Counted from the stretch's first letter, positions 43,915-53,513 are shown. The stretch: 64,000 nt of DNA from Mycobacterium terramassiliense (GCF_900157385.1 NZ_LT717701.1:1027772-1091771), one strand, 5' to 3'. Numbers and translations are program-made. Notes: generated by a model not told the origin, from the letters alone.

Positions 43915-45183
43915 GTGCGCGTCCTGGTGATCGGTTCCGGTGCCCGTGAGCATGCGCTGCTGCTGGCGTTGCGCAAGGATCCGCAGGTCACGGAGCTGGC
44001 CGTTGCCCCCGGCAACGCCGGCACCGCCCGGCTGGCCGAGCAGCGCGACGTCGACGTCACCTCGGGCGAAGCGGTGGTCGCGTTGGCGCGCGAGGTTCGC
44101 GCCGACCTCGTGGTCATCGGTCCCGAGGTACCGCTGGTGCTGGGGGTGGCCGACGCCGTGCGCGCCGCCGGCATCGCCTGCTTCGGACCCGGCAAGGACG
44201 CCGCCCGGATCGAGGGCTCCAAGGCGTTCGCCAAGGACGTCATGGCGGCGGCCGGCGTGCCCACCGCCGCGAGCGAAATCGTCGACAGCCCGGCACGTTT
44301 GGACGCGGCCCTGGACCGCTTCGGCCCGCCGGCCGGCAACCCGGCGTGGGTGGTGAAAGACGATGCCCTGGCCGCCGGCAAGGGGGTGGTGGTCACCCCC
44401 GATCGCGACGTGGCGCGCGCCCACGCCGCCGGCCTGCTCGAGGCGGGTCACCCGGTGCTGCTGGAGTCTTTCCTCGACGGTCCCGAGGTGTCGTTGTTCT
44501 GCGTGGTCGACGGCCCCACCGTGGTGCCGTTGTTGCCGGCGCAGGACTTCAAGCGGGTCGGCGACGGCGACACCGGGCCCAACACCGGCGGCATGGGCGC
44601 CTACGCGCCGCTCGCGTGGCTGCCCGAAGAAATGTACCGGCAGATCGTCAGCCGGATCGTCGAACCCGTTGCGGCCGAACTGGTTCGGCGCGGCTGCCCG
44701 TTCAGCGGCTTGCTCTACGTCGGCCTGGCGATCACCGCGAAAGGGCCCGCGGTGGTCGAATTCAACTGCCGGTTCGGGGATCCCGAGACACAGGCGGTGC
44801 TGGCCCTGCTGGAGTCGCCGCTTGGCCAGCTCCTGCATGCCGCGAGCACCGGGGCGCTGGCCGATTTCGGCGGGCTGCGCTGGAGCGAAGGCGCCGCGGT
44901 GGCGGTGGTGCTGGCGGCGGAAAACTACCCGGGGCGCCCCCGCGTCGGCGACGTCGTCGTCGGCGCGGAAGCCGATGGCGTGCTGCACGCCGGAACCGCG
45001 CGGCGCGACGACGGGGCGATCGTCTCGTCGGGCGGCCGGGTGTTATCCGTGGTGGGCACCGGGGCCGACCTGTCCGCCGCCCGCGCGAACGCCTACGAAA
45101 TCCTGGGTTCGATTCGATTGCCCGGCAGCCACTTCCGAACCGACATCGCCCTCGCGGCGGCGGAAGGAAAGGTCAGCGTCTAA
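43915..45183 (+). CDS. purD: Phosphoribosylamine-glycine ligase PurD
   Basis: 422 residues; step 2 of de novo purine synthesis. N-terminal VLVIGSGAREHALL, ATP-grasp motifs (WVVKDDALAAGKGVVV, GPNTGGMGAYAPL, EFNCRFGDPETQ) in the expected order. GTG start without ribosome site, see the -10 entry. It overlaps the convergent gamma-glutamyltransferase tail by four bases. Confidence 0.96.
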   Translation: MRVLVIGSGAREHALLLALRKDPQVTELAVAPGNAGTARLAEQRDVDVTSGEAVVALAREVRADLVVIGPEVPLVLGVADAVRAAGIACFGPGKDAARIEGSKAFAKDVMAAAGVPTAASEIVDSPARLDAALDRFGPPAGNPAWVVKDDALAAGKGVVVTPDRDVARAHAAGLLEAGHPVLLESFLDGPEVSLFCVVDGPTVVPLLPAQDFKRVGDGDTGPNTGGMGAYAPLAWLPEEMYRQIVSRIVEPVAAELVRRGCPFSGLLYVGLAITAKGPAVVEFNCRFGDPETQAVLALLESPLGQLLHAASTGALADFGGLRWSEGAAVAVVLAAENYPGRPRVGDVVVGAEADGVLHAGTARRDDGAIVSSGGRVLSVVGTGADLSAARANAYEILGSIRLPGSHFRTDIALAAAEGKVSV

Positions 45184-46763
45184 AACCCCGCAGCCAGGCC
45201 ATCGCGGCGTGGATCGCTGACCGCCAGGTACCCGTCGTCGAGGCGCCAGATCGCTTGGCAGCTGCCGAATTGGTTGTAGTCGTCCACGGCGACCAGATCG
45301 TGGCCGCGCCGCCGCAATTCGTCGAGCGTCGACTCCGGGAAACCCCGTTCACAGCTGACCTGCGTGCCCTGCACCCAGCGGAACCGCGGGCCGTCGCACG
45401 CCGCCTGCGGATTCTGGCCGTGGTCGGCGATGCGCACTATCACCTGCACATGGCCCTGCGGCTGCATCGTGCCGCCCATCACCCCGAAGCTCATCACCGG
45501 GGCGCCGTCCTTAGTGACGAACCCCGGGATGATGGTATGGTACGGACGCTTACCGGGGCCGACCCGGTTCGGATGTCCCTCGGCCACAGCGAAATCCGCG
45601 CCTCGGTTTTGCAGCGACACTCCGGTGCCCGGCACCACCACGCCGGAGCCGAAGCCCATGTAGTTGGACTGGATCATCGACACCATGACCCCGGCGGCGT
45701 CGGCCGCGGTCAGATAGACGGTGCCCCCTCGCGGTGTGCCCGCGGACGCCGGCTTGGCCCGCGACCGATCGATCAGTGCGGCACGGTGCCGCAGATATTC
45801 CTTGTCCAGCAGGTGATCCGGAGTCAGCGCCATGTGATCGATGTCGCCGACGTAGGCCTGCGCGTCGGCGAACGCCAGCTTCACCGCCTCGATCTGCAGG
45901 TGCACGCTGTCGGCGGAATCGGCCGGCCACGAGGACATCTCGAAGTGTTCCAGGATCCCCAGGGCGATGAGTGCCACGATCCCCTGGCCGTTGGGCGGTA
46001 TCTCGTGCACCGTGTACCCGCGGTAGGCCGCCGCGATCGTGCCCACCCAGTCGGCGCGGTGCCCGGCGAGGTCGTCGGCGCGCATCGCCCCGCCGTTGGC
46101 CAGCGCGTGTGCCTCCAGTTTCGCGGCCACGTCCCCGCGGTAGAACGCCTCCCCGTTGGTCGCGGCGATCCGCTCGAGCGTGGCCGCGTGATCGGGAAAC
46201 CTGAAGAGCTCACCGGGTTTGGGCGCGCGCCCCCCGGGCAGGAACGCCTCGGCGAACCCCGGCTGGTCCTTGAACAGCGGCACCTGGGCCGCCCATTGCT
46301 CCGCGACCGTCGGCGACACCAGAAAGCCGTTGCGGCCATAGGAGACCGCGGGCTCGAACAGCTTCTCAAACGTAAGCTTGCCGAACTTGGCGTGCAGCTC
46401 CGCCCACGCCGACACCGCGCCGGGCACGGTCACCGAGTTCCAGCCGAGCGCGGGAACGGCGTTGCCGCCGAAGTACTCCGGCGTCCAGGCCGTGGGGGAG
46501 CGGCCGGAGGCGTTCAGCCCGTGCAGCCGCCGGCCGTCCCAGACGATGGCAAAAGCGTCCGAGCCGATGCCGTTGGACACCGGCTCCACCACGGTCAGGG
46601 TGATGGCGGCGGCGATCGCGGCGTCCACGGCGCTGCCCCCCGCGGCGAGCATGCGCAGACCCGCCTGGGCGGCGAGGGGTTGCGACGTGCACACCACATT
46701 GGCCGCGAGGACCGGCTTTCGCGGCCACGCGTACGGGAGGCTCCAGCCGAAAGGTGTGGTCAC
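45180..46763 (-). CDS. ggtA: Gamma-glutamyltransferase GgtA
   Basis: 527 residues, Ntn-hydrolase. The autocatalytic Thr that starts the small subunit is in GGTVYLTAADAAG, with SMIQSNYMGFGSGVV downstream; ANVVCTSQPLAAQAGLRML opens the large subunit and ALGILEHF lies in the middle. No signal peptide is seen, unlike many GGTs, so it may be cytosolic. It transfers or hydrolyses gamma-glutamyl groups (glutathione-like or other). It matches Rv0773c. Confidence 0.92.
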   Translation of the reverse strand: MTTPFGWSLPYAWPRKPVLAANVVCTSQPLAAQAGLRMLAAGGSAVDAAIAAAITLTVVEPVSNGIGSDAFAIVWDGRRLHGLNASGRSPTAWTPEYFGGNAVPALGWNSVTVPGAVSAWAELHAKFGKLTFEKLFEPAVSYGRNGFLVSPTVAEQWAAQVPLFKDQPGFAEAFLPGGRAPKPGELFRFPDHAATLERIAATNGEAFYRGDVAAKLEAHALANGGAMRADDLAGHRADWVGTIAAAYRGYTVHEIPPNGQGIVALIALGILEHFEMSSWPADSADSVHLQIEAVKLAFADAQAYVGDIDHMALTPDHLLDKEYLRHRAALIDRSRAKPASAGTPRGGTVYLTAADAAGVMVSMIQSNYMGFGSGVVVPGTGVSLQNRGADFAVAEGHPNRVGPGKRPYHTIIPGFVTKDGAPVMSFGVMGGTMQPQGHVQVIVRIADHGQNPQAACDGPRFRWVQGTQVSCERGFPESTLDELRRRGHDLVAVDDYNQFGSCQAIWRLDDGYLAVSDPRRDGLAAGF

Positions 46764-46773
46764 CTCCGCGAGA

Positions 46774-47691
46774 CTAGGCCGTCAGCAGCGGCGCCAGCCA
46801 CGTCAGCTCGGCCGGCAGTTGCGAGCTCCAGAACGCCGCGTTGTGCCCGCCGGGTGAGAAACCGCCCGCGGGCGGGTTGGGCAGTTGCGCGATGAACTGC
46901 TTCGTCGCCCCGTAGAACGGGTCGCTGTCGCCGCAATCCACCCGGATCGGTATCGACGCCAGCGCCGGCATCCCGAACACCGAGTTCGCCGCGAAGTCGT
47001 CGGGCCCGTCGAACGCGCCGGGTGCGGCCGCCCCGGAGGACATCCACAGCGCCGGGCTCACCGCGCAAATCGCGGCGGTGCGCGCGGGCCCGAGCCGCCC
47101 GCCCAGCAGCAGCGCGCCGTAGCCGCCCATCGACCAGCCCAGGAACGCGACCCGTGAGGTGTCCAGGTCCTGGCCGCCCAGCATCGGGATCAGCTCGTCC
47201 AGCACCATGGCCCCGGCGTCCTCGCCCGACGCCCGCTTGTGCCAATAACCGCCGCCCCCGTCGACGGCCACCACCGCGAACGGCGGCAGCCCGGCGCTGA
47301 CGGCCTGGGCCAGCCCCTGCTCGACGCCGCCGGCCATCACGGTGGCCGCATCGCTGCCCTTCCCGTGCAGGGCGATGACCGATCGCAGCGCCTGGGTCTG
47401 TCCCGGTGGTCGGGCGATGGCCCAGTTGGTGTTGATGCCGCCGCGCGCCGCCGAAACAAACGAGCCCGTCACCATGGTCGGCGCGGGCGCGGCCGGTGCC
47501 GCCGGTTCAAGGGGCACGCTGGGCGGCGGAGCTGAGGGCGCCCGGGTGCCGGCCGCCGACACCGGCGTGGCGTGAGATGTTCGGGGCTCTAGCAGGATGT
47601 CCAGGGCGTATGCGCCGGCGGCGCCGACGGCCGCGCTGGCGCCCAGACCGAGCAGGGCGCGGCGGCTCAAGTCGGGCATGCGGGCCATCAT
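46774..47691 (-). CDS. Tat-exported esterase/lipase (Rv0774c-like)
   Basis: 305 residues. Twin-arginine signal (LSRRALLGLGASAAVGAAGA) in the first 30, a Pro/Ala-rich linker, then an alpha/beta-hydrolase with GWSMGGYGALLLGG (nucleophile serine), CGDSDPF (acid) and SPGGHNAAFW (histidine). Resembles FGH/esterase-D and Ag85-like folds. Rv0774c has reported esterase activity (recalled). Exact start uncertain: M at 1, 2 and 5. Confidence 0.87.
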   Translation of the reverse strand: MMARMPDLSRRALLGLGASAAVGAAGAYALDILLEPRTSHATPVSAAGTRAPSAPPPSVPLEPAAPAAPAPTMVTGSFVSAARGGINTNWAIARPPGQTQALRSVIALHGKGSDAATVMAGGVEQGLAQAVSAGLPPFAVVAVDGGGGYWHKRASGEDAGAMVLDELIPMLGGQDLDTSRVAFLGWSMGGYGALLLGGRLGPARTAAICAVSPALWMSSGAAAPGAFDGPDDFAANSVFGMPALASIPIRVDCGDSDPFYGATKQFIAQLPNPPAGGFSPGGHNAAFWSSQLPAELTWLAPLLTA

Positions 47692-47752
47692 GCCACGGTC
47701 GTTTGGTCAAAATGGCAATGGAGTACCACTTTTGCTGGCACCATGGCTACTC

Positions 47753-48370
47753 GTGACGGCAGCTGTTACTCCAAAGGGAGAACGTCGACGGTATGCGCTC
47801 GTGAGCGCCGCCGCCGAGCTGCTTGCCGAGGGCGGCTTCGAAGCGGTGCGCCACCGGGCGGTCGCCCGGCGGGCGGGCCTGCCGTTGGCCTCGACCACCT
47901 ACTACTTCTCGTCGCTGGACGATTTGATCGCGCGCGCCGTCGAACACATCGGGATGATCGAGATCGCCCAGCTTCGGGCGCGGGTCAACGCGTTGTCCCG
48001 GCGTCGCCGGGGACCGGAGACCACCGCCGAGGTGCTGGTCGACCTGCTGGTGGGGGATCTGTCCGATCCGGCGCTCACCGAGCAGCTGATCTCCCGTTAC
48101 GAGCGGCACATCGCCTGCACCCGGTTGCCCGCGTTGCGCGAGACGATGCGTCGCAGCCTGCGCCAGCGCGCCGAGGCCGTGGCGGAGGCCCTCGAACGAT
48201 CCGGCCGGTCCGTGCGGATCGAGCTGGTGTACACGCTGATCTGCGCGGTGGACGGTTGCGTGGTCTCCGCGCTGGTAGAGGGCGCGGATCCCGTCGCGGC
48301 CGCGTTGGGCACGGTGGTCGAGCTCGTCGACGTGCTCGCGCCCATCGATCCGCGGCCGGTGCAGATCTGA
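47753..48370 (+). CDS. TetR-family regulator (Rv0775-like)
   Basis: 205 residues from a GTG. HTH in RHRAVARRAGLPLASTTYYFSS (DNA-binding domain about 15-60) and a helical C-terminus. The in-frame sequence up to 47597 is not protein-like and would run inside the divergent esterase gene, so the GTG is preferred; the M. tuberculosis protein is about the same length. Possibly regulates the esterase. Confidence 0.85.
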   Translation: MTAAVTPKGERRRYALVSAAAELLAEGGFEAVRHRAVARRAGLPLASTTYYFSSLDDLIARAVEHIGMIEIAQLRARVNALSRRRRGPETTAEVLVDLLVGDLSDPALTEQLISRYERHIACTRLPALRETMRRSLRQRAEAVAEALERSGRSVRIELVYTLICAVDGCVVSALVEGADPVAAALGTVVELVDVLAPIDPRPVQI

Positions 48371-48374
48371 ACCG

Positions 48375-49118
48375 CTAGGAGCACGGCAGCGACGGCGTCA
48401 CGATGTATCCGGTGGCGAAGTCGCCATAGATCGTGACCGCGGCCGGGCAGCGCTGGAAGTACCGGGCCACGTACGCGCAGACGACGGCGTCGACGGGATC
48501 TTCGGCGCGGCGCAGCTCGCTCTTGCGTTGCGCCGCGACGACCTGCCGACGCAGCCCCGCCCAGCCGTCATGGCCCGCGACATGCAGTGGGACCGCGGCA
48601 TCGGCGAGCTTTTCGACGCCGTCCATCAGCAGCAGGAGCTGGGACTTGAGCCCGTCGACGGTGCGGCCGGGCTTCGCCTTGTATTTCAGCGTCCGCTCCA
48701 ACCGGAACAGCGCGACGGTTGCCGCGTGCGGGTAGACCTCGATGGCGCGGCGCCCGGCCGGCGACCGCGGATCGAGATCGAGGCCCAGCGCCGCGGCCAG
48801 CCGGCCCCCGCGTGGGCCGTCGGCGAATTCGGGTTTACCGGTGTTGGCCGGGTGCGCTCCGGCTTCGAACCGGCGGAAGTCACGGTTGAGGGCCGCCTCG
48901 GCGGGCCGGTTGCCCGTCGGATTGGTCACCACCAGCGGCGCGTCGAAGGCGACCAGGCATTCGTCGCGGACGTAGGGCGACAGGGCGGCCAGCACCGCCG
49001 CGTCGTCGCGCACGGCGCACAGGTGAACCAGGCGGCCGTCGGCGTCGAGCACCGCGACACCGGTGGGGTTGCGGCCGGCCCACGCCAGGTCGACGCCGGC
49101 GAAGTACACCCGCCACAT
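48375..49118 (-). CDS. DUF429 family protein (Rv0776c-like)
   Basis: 247 residues. RNase H-like DUF429 pattern: VYFAGVDLAWAGRNPTG at the N-terminus (first Asp), FDAPLVVTNPTGNRPAE, IEVYPHAATV, and DPVDAVVCAYVARYF near the end. Members are predicted nucleases or RNase H-fold proteins without known substrate. Its stop is five bases from the convergent TetR stop. Confidence 0.85.
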   Translation of the reverse strand: MWRVYFAGVDLAWAGRNPTGVAVLDADGRLVHLCAVRDDAAVLAALSPYVRDECLVAFDAPLVVTNPTGNRPAEAALNRDFRRFEAGAHPANTGKPEFADGPRGGRLAAALGLDLDPRSPAGRRAIEVYPHAATVALFRLERTLKYKAKPGRTVDGLKSQLLLLMDGVEKLADAAVPLHVAGHDGWAGLRRQVVAAQRKSELRRAEDPVDAVVCAYVARYFQRCPAAVTIYGDFATGYIVTPSLPCS

Positions 49119-49123
49119 TGTGC

Positions 49124-49184
49124 CGCGAAAGTGCAACTACCGGCGTCGCCACCCGGCGGATGCGTCGCCAGTCGCACTTTCGCG
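49124..49184. repeat. Inverted repeat between DUF429 gene and purB
   Basis: CGCGAAAGTGC (49124-49134) and its exact reverse complement (49174-49184) flank a 39-base loop; pairing extends inward imperfectly (ACT and GGCG). It lies upstream of two divergent genes, so it is unlikely to be a terminator; a dispersed repeat is possible. Confidence 0.65.
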
Positions 49185-49199
49185 CCGCCGGGCGAACCG

Positions 49200-49205
49200 T
49201 AAGCT
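49200..49205 (+). promoter_or_regulatory. -10 box of purB, leaderless arrangement
   Basis: TAAGCT ends eight bases before the purB GTG. No ribosome site. Same spacing as purD. Confidence 0.5.
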
Positions 49206-49213
49206 GTGTGCTT

Positions 49214-50632
49214 GTGAGCATTCCGAACGTCCTGGCCGCCCGGTACGCCAGCGCGGAAATGGTCGCGATCTGGTCGCCGGAGGCCAAGGTCGTCGCGGAG
49301 CGGCGGCTGTGGCTGGCGGTGCTGCGGGCCCAGGCCGAGCTGGGAGTGGACGTTCCCCCCGAGGCGATCGCCGATTACGAGCGGGTGCTCGACCGCGTCG
49401 ACCTGGCCTCGATCGGCAACCGTGAACGGGCGCTGCGCCACGACGTGAAGGCCCGCATCGAGGAATTCAACGCCCTGGCCGGCCACGAGCATGTGCACAA
49501 GGGAATGACCAGCCGCGACCTCACCGAGAACGTCGAGCAGCTCCAGGTCCGGCGATCGCTGGAACTGGTGTTCTCCCACGGCATTGCGGTCGTCGCGCGG
49601 CTCGCCGAGCGGGCGGTGGGCTACCGCGATCTGGTGATGGCCGGGCGCAGCCACAACGTCGCCGCGCAGGCCACCACGTTGGGCAAGCGGTTCGCCTCCG
49701 CGGCCCAGGAGACGCTGATCGCGTTGACCAGGCTGGGGGAGTTGATCGACCGCTACCCGCTGCGGGGGATCAAGGGCCCGATGGGCACCGCGCAGGACAT
49801 GCTGGACCTGCTGGACGGCGATGTCGCCAAGCTGTCCGAACTCGAGGGACGCGTGGCCGAGTTTCTCGACTTTGCAACGGTTTTGACCAGCGTCGGCCAG
49901 GTATATCCACGCTCGCTGGACCACGACGTGCTCTCGGCGCTGGTGCAGCTCGGCGCCGGACCGTCGTCGATGGCCCACACCATCCGGCTGATGGCCGGGC
50001 ACGAACTCGTCACCGAGGGTTTCGCGCCGGGGCAGGTGGGCTCGTCGGCGATGCCGCACAAGATGAACACCCGCAGTTGCGAGCGGGTCAACGGGCTGCA
50101 GGTGGTGCTGCGCGGCTACGCCTCGATGGCCGCCGAGCTGGCCGGCGCGCAGTGGAACGAGGGCGACGTGTTCTGTTCCGTGGTGCGCCGAGTCGCGTTG
50201 CCGGACAGCTTCTTTGCCATCGATGGGCAGATCGAGACGTTCTTGACGGTGCTCGACGAGTTCGGCGCCTACCCGGCGGTGATCACCCGCGAGCTGGACC
50301 GCTACCTGCCGTTCCTCGCCACCACCAAGGTGCTGATCGCCGCGGTGCGCGCCGGCATGGGGCGCGAGGCGGCGCACCATGTGATCTCCGAACACGCGGT
50401 CGCGACGGCGCTGGCCATGCGCGAGCGCGGCGCCGAGCCCGACCTGCTCGAGCGGTTGGCCGCCGACGAGCGGCTGCCGCTGGATCGCGCGGCGCTGGAC
50501 GCCGCGCTGGCCGACAAGAAGTCTTTCACCGGGGCCGCCGGTGACCAGGTGGACGAGGTGGCCGCGATGGTGGATGCGTTGGTGAGCCGCTATCCGGAGG
50601 CGGCGAAATACACTCCGGGTGCGATCCTGTGA
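49214..50632 (+). CDS. purB: Adenylosuccinate lyase PurB
   Basis: 472 residues, equal to the M. tuberculosis enzyme. Fumarase-superfamily signature GSSAMPHKMNTRSCERV, histidine in GMTSRDLTENVEQ and catalytic His near AGRSHNVAAQ. It acts twice: on SAICAR and on adenylosuccinate. The GTG at 49214 gives the canonical start SIPNVLAARYAS. GTGA overlap with cyp126. Confidence 0.96.
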   Translation: MSIPNVLAARYASAEMVAIWSPEAKVVAERRLWLAVLRAQAELGVDVPPEAIADYERVLDRVDLASIGNRERALRHDVKARIEEFNALAGHEHVHKGMTSRDLTENVEQLQVRRSLELVFSHGIAVVARLAERAVGYRDLVMAGRSHNVAAQATTLGKRFASAAQETLIALTRLGELIDRYPLRGIKGPMGTAQDMLDLLDGDVAKLSELEGRVAEFLDFATVLTSVGQVYPRSLDHDVLSALVQLGAGPSSMAHTIRLMAGHELVTEGFAPGQVGSSAMPHKMNTRSCERVNGLQVVLRGYASMAAELAGAQWNEGDVFCSVVRRVALPDSFFAIDGQIETFLTVLDEFGAYPAVITRELDRYLPFLATTKVLIAAVRAGMGREAAHHVISEHAVATALAMRERGAEPDLLERLAADERLPLDRAALDAALADKKSFTGAAGDQVDEVAAMVDALVSRYPEAAKYTPGAIL

Positions 50633-51876
50633 CGCTCGCCGGCGCGCTTTCGGGGATCGACTTCACCGACCTGGACAACTTCGCCAACGGATTTCCGCAT
50701 GACCTGTTCGCCGTCCATCGGCGCGAGGCGCCGGTGTATTGGCACGAGCCGACCGACAACACCCCGGACGGCGAGGGCTTCTGGTCCGTCGCCTCCTACT
50801 CGGAAACGCTTGCGGTGCTGAAAGATCCGGTGACCTTCTCCTCGGTCACCGGCGGTAAGCGCCCGTTCGGCGGCACGCTGTTGCAGGACCTGGCCATCGC
50901 GGGCCAGGTGCTCAACATGATGGACGACCCCCGGCACTCGCAGATCCGGCGCCTCGTCAGCTCCGGGCTGACGCCGCGGATGATCGGCCTCGTCGAGGAC
51001 GATCTGCGGTCCCGGGCGCGCCGGCTGCTCGACGCGGTGGTGCCGGGCGAACCGTTCGACTTCCTTGTCGACATCGCCGCCGAACTGCCCATGCAGATGA
51101 TCTGCATCCTGCTGGGAGTGCCGGAATCCGAACGGCATTGGCTGTTCCAGGCCATCGAGCCGCAGTTCGACTTCGGCGGCTCCCGCAAGGCGGCCCTTTC
51201 GCAGCTGTCCGACGCAGACGCCGGGTCGCGGATGTACGCCTACGGCCAGGAGCTGATCGCGGCCAAGCGCGCCGAGCCGACCGACGACATGCTGTCCGTG
51301 GTCGCGAACGCCACGGTCGACGACGAAAACGCGCCGGCGCTTTCCGATCTCGAGCTGTACCTGTTCTTCAGCCTGCTTTTCAGCGCGGGCGCGGAGACGA
51401 CGCGCAACGCCGTCGCCGGCGGCCTGCTGGCGTTGGCCGACCACCCAGGGCAATTGCGCGCGCTGCGTTCGGATTTCGGCCCGCTGCCCACGGCGGTGGA
51501 GGAGATGGTGCGGTGGACGTCGCCGTCGCCGTCGAAGCGGCGCACCGCCACACGCGACGTCACCCTCGGCGGACAATCGATTCGGGCGGGTCAGAAGGTT
51601 CAGATCTGGGAGGGTTCCGCCAACCGGGACGCCGACGTGTTCGACCACCCCGACGAATTCGATATCGTCCGGAAACCCAACCCCCACTTGGGCTTCGGCC
51701 AAGGTGTGCACTACTGCCTGGGTGCCAATCTGGCCCGGCTGGAACTGCGGGTGCTGTTCGAGGAGCTGTTGACGCGCTTTTCCGCCGTGCGGGTCGCGCG
51801 GCCAGTCGAATGGACCCGCAGCAATCGGCACACCGGCATCCGGCACCTGGTCGTGGAGCTGATCGAGGGACCGTGA
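50629..51876 (+). CDS. cyp126: Cytochrome P450 CYP126
   Basis: 415 residues. Haem loop FGQGVHYCLGANLA, I-helix FSAGAETTRNAV, K-helix EEMVRWTSPS. Its GTGA start overlaps purB, so it is translated from the same mRNA. CYP126 in M. tuberculosis sits in the same place; the physiological substrate is unknown. No ferredoxin is adjacent. Confidence 0.93.
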   Translation: MTLAGALSGIDFTDLDNFANGFPHDLFAVHRREAPVYWHEPTDNTPDGEGFWSVASYSETLAVLKDPVTFSSVTGGKRPFGGTLLQDLAIAGQVLNMMDDPRHSQIRRLVSSGLTPRMIGLVEDDLRSRARRLLDAVVPGEPFDFLVDIAAELPMQMICILLGVPESERHWLFQAIEPQFDFGGSRKAALSQLSDADAGSRMYAYGQELIAAKRAEPTDDMLSVVANATVDDENAPALSDLELYLFFSLLFSAGAETTRNAVAGGLLALADHPGQLRALRSDFGPLPTAVEEMVRWTSPSPSKRRTATRDVTLGGQSIRAGQKVQIWEGSANRDADVFDHPDEFDIVRKPNPHLGFGQGVHYCLGANLARLELRVLFEELLTRFSAVRVARPVEWTRSNRHTGIRHLVVELIEGP

Positions 51877-51948
51877 CCACCCGGCTCGCCGATGCCGAGC
51901 CCTCACCCGGCGCATAGCCGGGCTGCTGCGCTCGTGCCCTGAATCCGG

Positions 51949-52578
51949 TCAGCCCGTGCGCAGCGCGATCCCGGCCGCCCTCAGCTCCAGCGCGGCCAGC
52001 GCCCGGATCGTGACGGGATCCTCGTGGCGCCACCCGCCGACCGGATCCGCGCTGATCGCGGCCAGCTTGCGCGGCGGCCGGTTCGTCAGGGCCCGCAGCG
52101 CCAGGAGCTGTTCGCCGGCCGGGGTCGCGGCCAGCCCGGTGACGGTCCACTTGCGCCGGAAGAACCGCAGCCGCAGGAACAGCCACGGGACGACCACGAT
52201 GAGCAGCGGCACCGCGACGACGGCCAGCGACAGCAGCACCGCCAGCCCGCCCGCCGTGGTGTCAAGGCTGTGTCCGGCCCCCGCGATGTCCAGAGCGGCC
52301 GCGCTGGCGGAGACGAGCGGCTTGCTGACCGCGTCCCCGACCACCGGAATGTGCTGCGCACCTTGGCCCGCCGATGCCAGATTGCCGGCGATGCCGTTGG
52401 CGCCGACCTCGACCTGCCGGCCGGCCTCGGCGATCGTCGAGATGGCGTCGTAGACGGCCGTGCCGACGAGCAGCCAGATCACCGACCACAAAAAGATGGC
52501 GAAATCGCTGAAAAGTTGGGCGGCCAGCCGGCCGGGCGTGGTGGCGTAGGGCAGGATCCGCAATGGCAGCGACGTCAT
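51949..52578 (-). CDS. Membrane protein of unknown function (Rv0779c-like)
   Basis: 209 residues. Two hydrophobic helices (about 25-45 and 115-140), separated by a Gly/Ala-rich loop (GAQHIPVVGDAVSKPLVSAS), then a cytosolic basic region and a C-terminal ALRALTNRPPRKLAAI segment. No family known to me. The ATG at 52578 faces purC with 41 bp between; longer frames are not protein-like. Confidence 0.78.
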   Translation of the reverse strand: MTSLPLRILPYATTPGRLAAQLFSDFAIFLWSVIWLLVGTAVYDAISTIAEAGRQVEVGANGIAGNLASAGQGAQHIPVVGDAVSKPLVSASAAALDIAGAGHSLDTTAGGLAVLLSLAVVAVPLLIVVVPWLFLRLRFFRRKWTVTGLAATPAGEQLLALRALTNRPPRKLAAISADPVGGWRHEDPVTIRALAALELRAAGIALRTG

Positions 52579-52607
52579 AGCCTCGATCCCAGCACAGGGC
52601 CGCCCGA

Positions 52608-52613
52608 TAGGCT
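52608..52613 (+). promoter_or_regulatory. -10 box of purC, leaderless arrangement
   Basis: TAGGCT ends six bases before the purC ATG, with no ribosome site between. Confidence 0.5.
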
Positions 52614-52619
52614 GACCCG

Positions 52620-53513
52620 ATGCGTCCAGCACTGTCCGACTACGAGCATGTGGCCAGCGGCAAGGTCCGGGAAATCTACCGCGTCGGCGACGAGCACCTG
52701 CTGCTGGTGGCGACCGACCGGATCTCCGCATACGACTACGTCCTGGACAGCACCATCCCGGACAAGGGCCGGATACTGACCGCGATGAGCGTGTTCTTCT
52801 TCGGCCTCGTCGAGGCCCCCAACCACCTGGCCGGGCCGCCCGACGACCCGCGCATCCCCGACGAGGTGCTTGGCCGCGCGCTGGTGGTGCGGCGGTTGGA
52901 GATGCTCCCGGTGGAATGTGTGGCCCGCGGTTACCTGACCGGGTCGGGGCTGCTGGACTACCAGGCGACCGGCCAGGTCTGCGGCATCCCGCTGCCCCCG
53001 GGTCTGGTGGAGGCCAGCAGGTTCGCCACCCCGATATTCACTCCGGCAACGAAAGCGGCGCTGGGCGACCACGATGAGAACATCTCGTTCGCCCGGGTGA
53101 TCGAGATGGTGGGTGCGGTGCGCGCCAACCAGTTGCGCGACCGCACGCTGCAGATCTATGTTCAGGCCGCCGACCACGCGCTGAGGAGGGGAATCATCAT
53201 CGCGGACACCAAGTTCGAGTTCGGCACCGACGCGGGCGGCAACCTGCTGCTGGCCGACGAGATCTTCACCCCGGATTCCTCTCGGTACTGGCCCGCCCAG
53301 GACTACCGGGCGGGTGTGGTGCAGACCAGTTTCGACAAGCAGTTCGTGCGCAACTGGTTGACCAGCCCGGAGTCCGGCTGGGACCGGCACGGTTCGCAAC
53401 CCCCGCCACCGCTGCCCGACGACATCATAGACGCCACCCGAAGCCGTTATATCGAGGCTTACGAACGCATTTCCGGCTTGAGCTTCGGCGGCTGGATCGG
53501 CCCGGGCGCATGA
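52620..53513 (+). CDS. purC: SAICAR synthetase PurC
   Basis: 297 residues; step 7 of purine synthesis. Motifs GKVREIYRVGDEHLLLVATD, RRLEMLPVECVARGYLTGSG and IADTKFEFG are diagnostic. The stop overlaps oligopeptidase B by four bases. Confidence 0.97.
   Translation: MRPALSDYEHVASGKVREIYRVGDEHLLLVATDRISAYDYVLDSTIPDKGRILTAMSVFFFGLVEAPNHLAGPPDDPRIPDEVLGRALVVRRLEMLPVECVARGYLTGSGLLDYQATGQVCGIPLPPGLVEASRFATPIFTPATKAALGDHDENISFARVIEMVGAVRANQLRDRTLQIYVQAADHALRRGIIIADTKFEFGTDAGGNLLLADEIFTPDSSRYWPAQDYRAGVVQTSFDKQFVRNWLTSPESGWDRHGSQPPPPLPDDIIDATRSRYIEAYERISGLSFGGWIGPGA

Noticed and set aside
44346..46895. 849-codon plus-strand reading frame over purD and ggtA
   Set aside because: Its composition is Arg/Gly/Ala-rich and it lies inside two genes with clear catalytic motifs on both strands.
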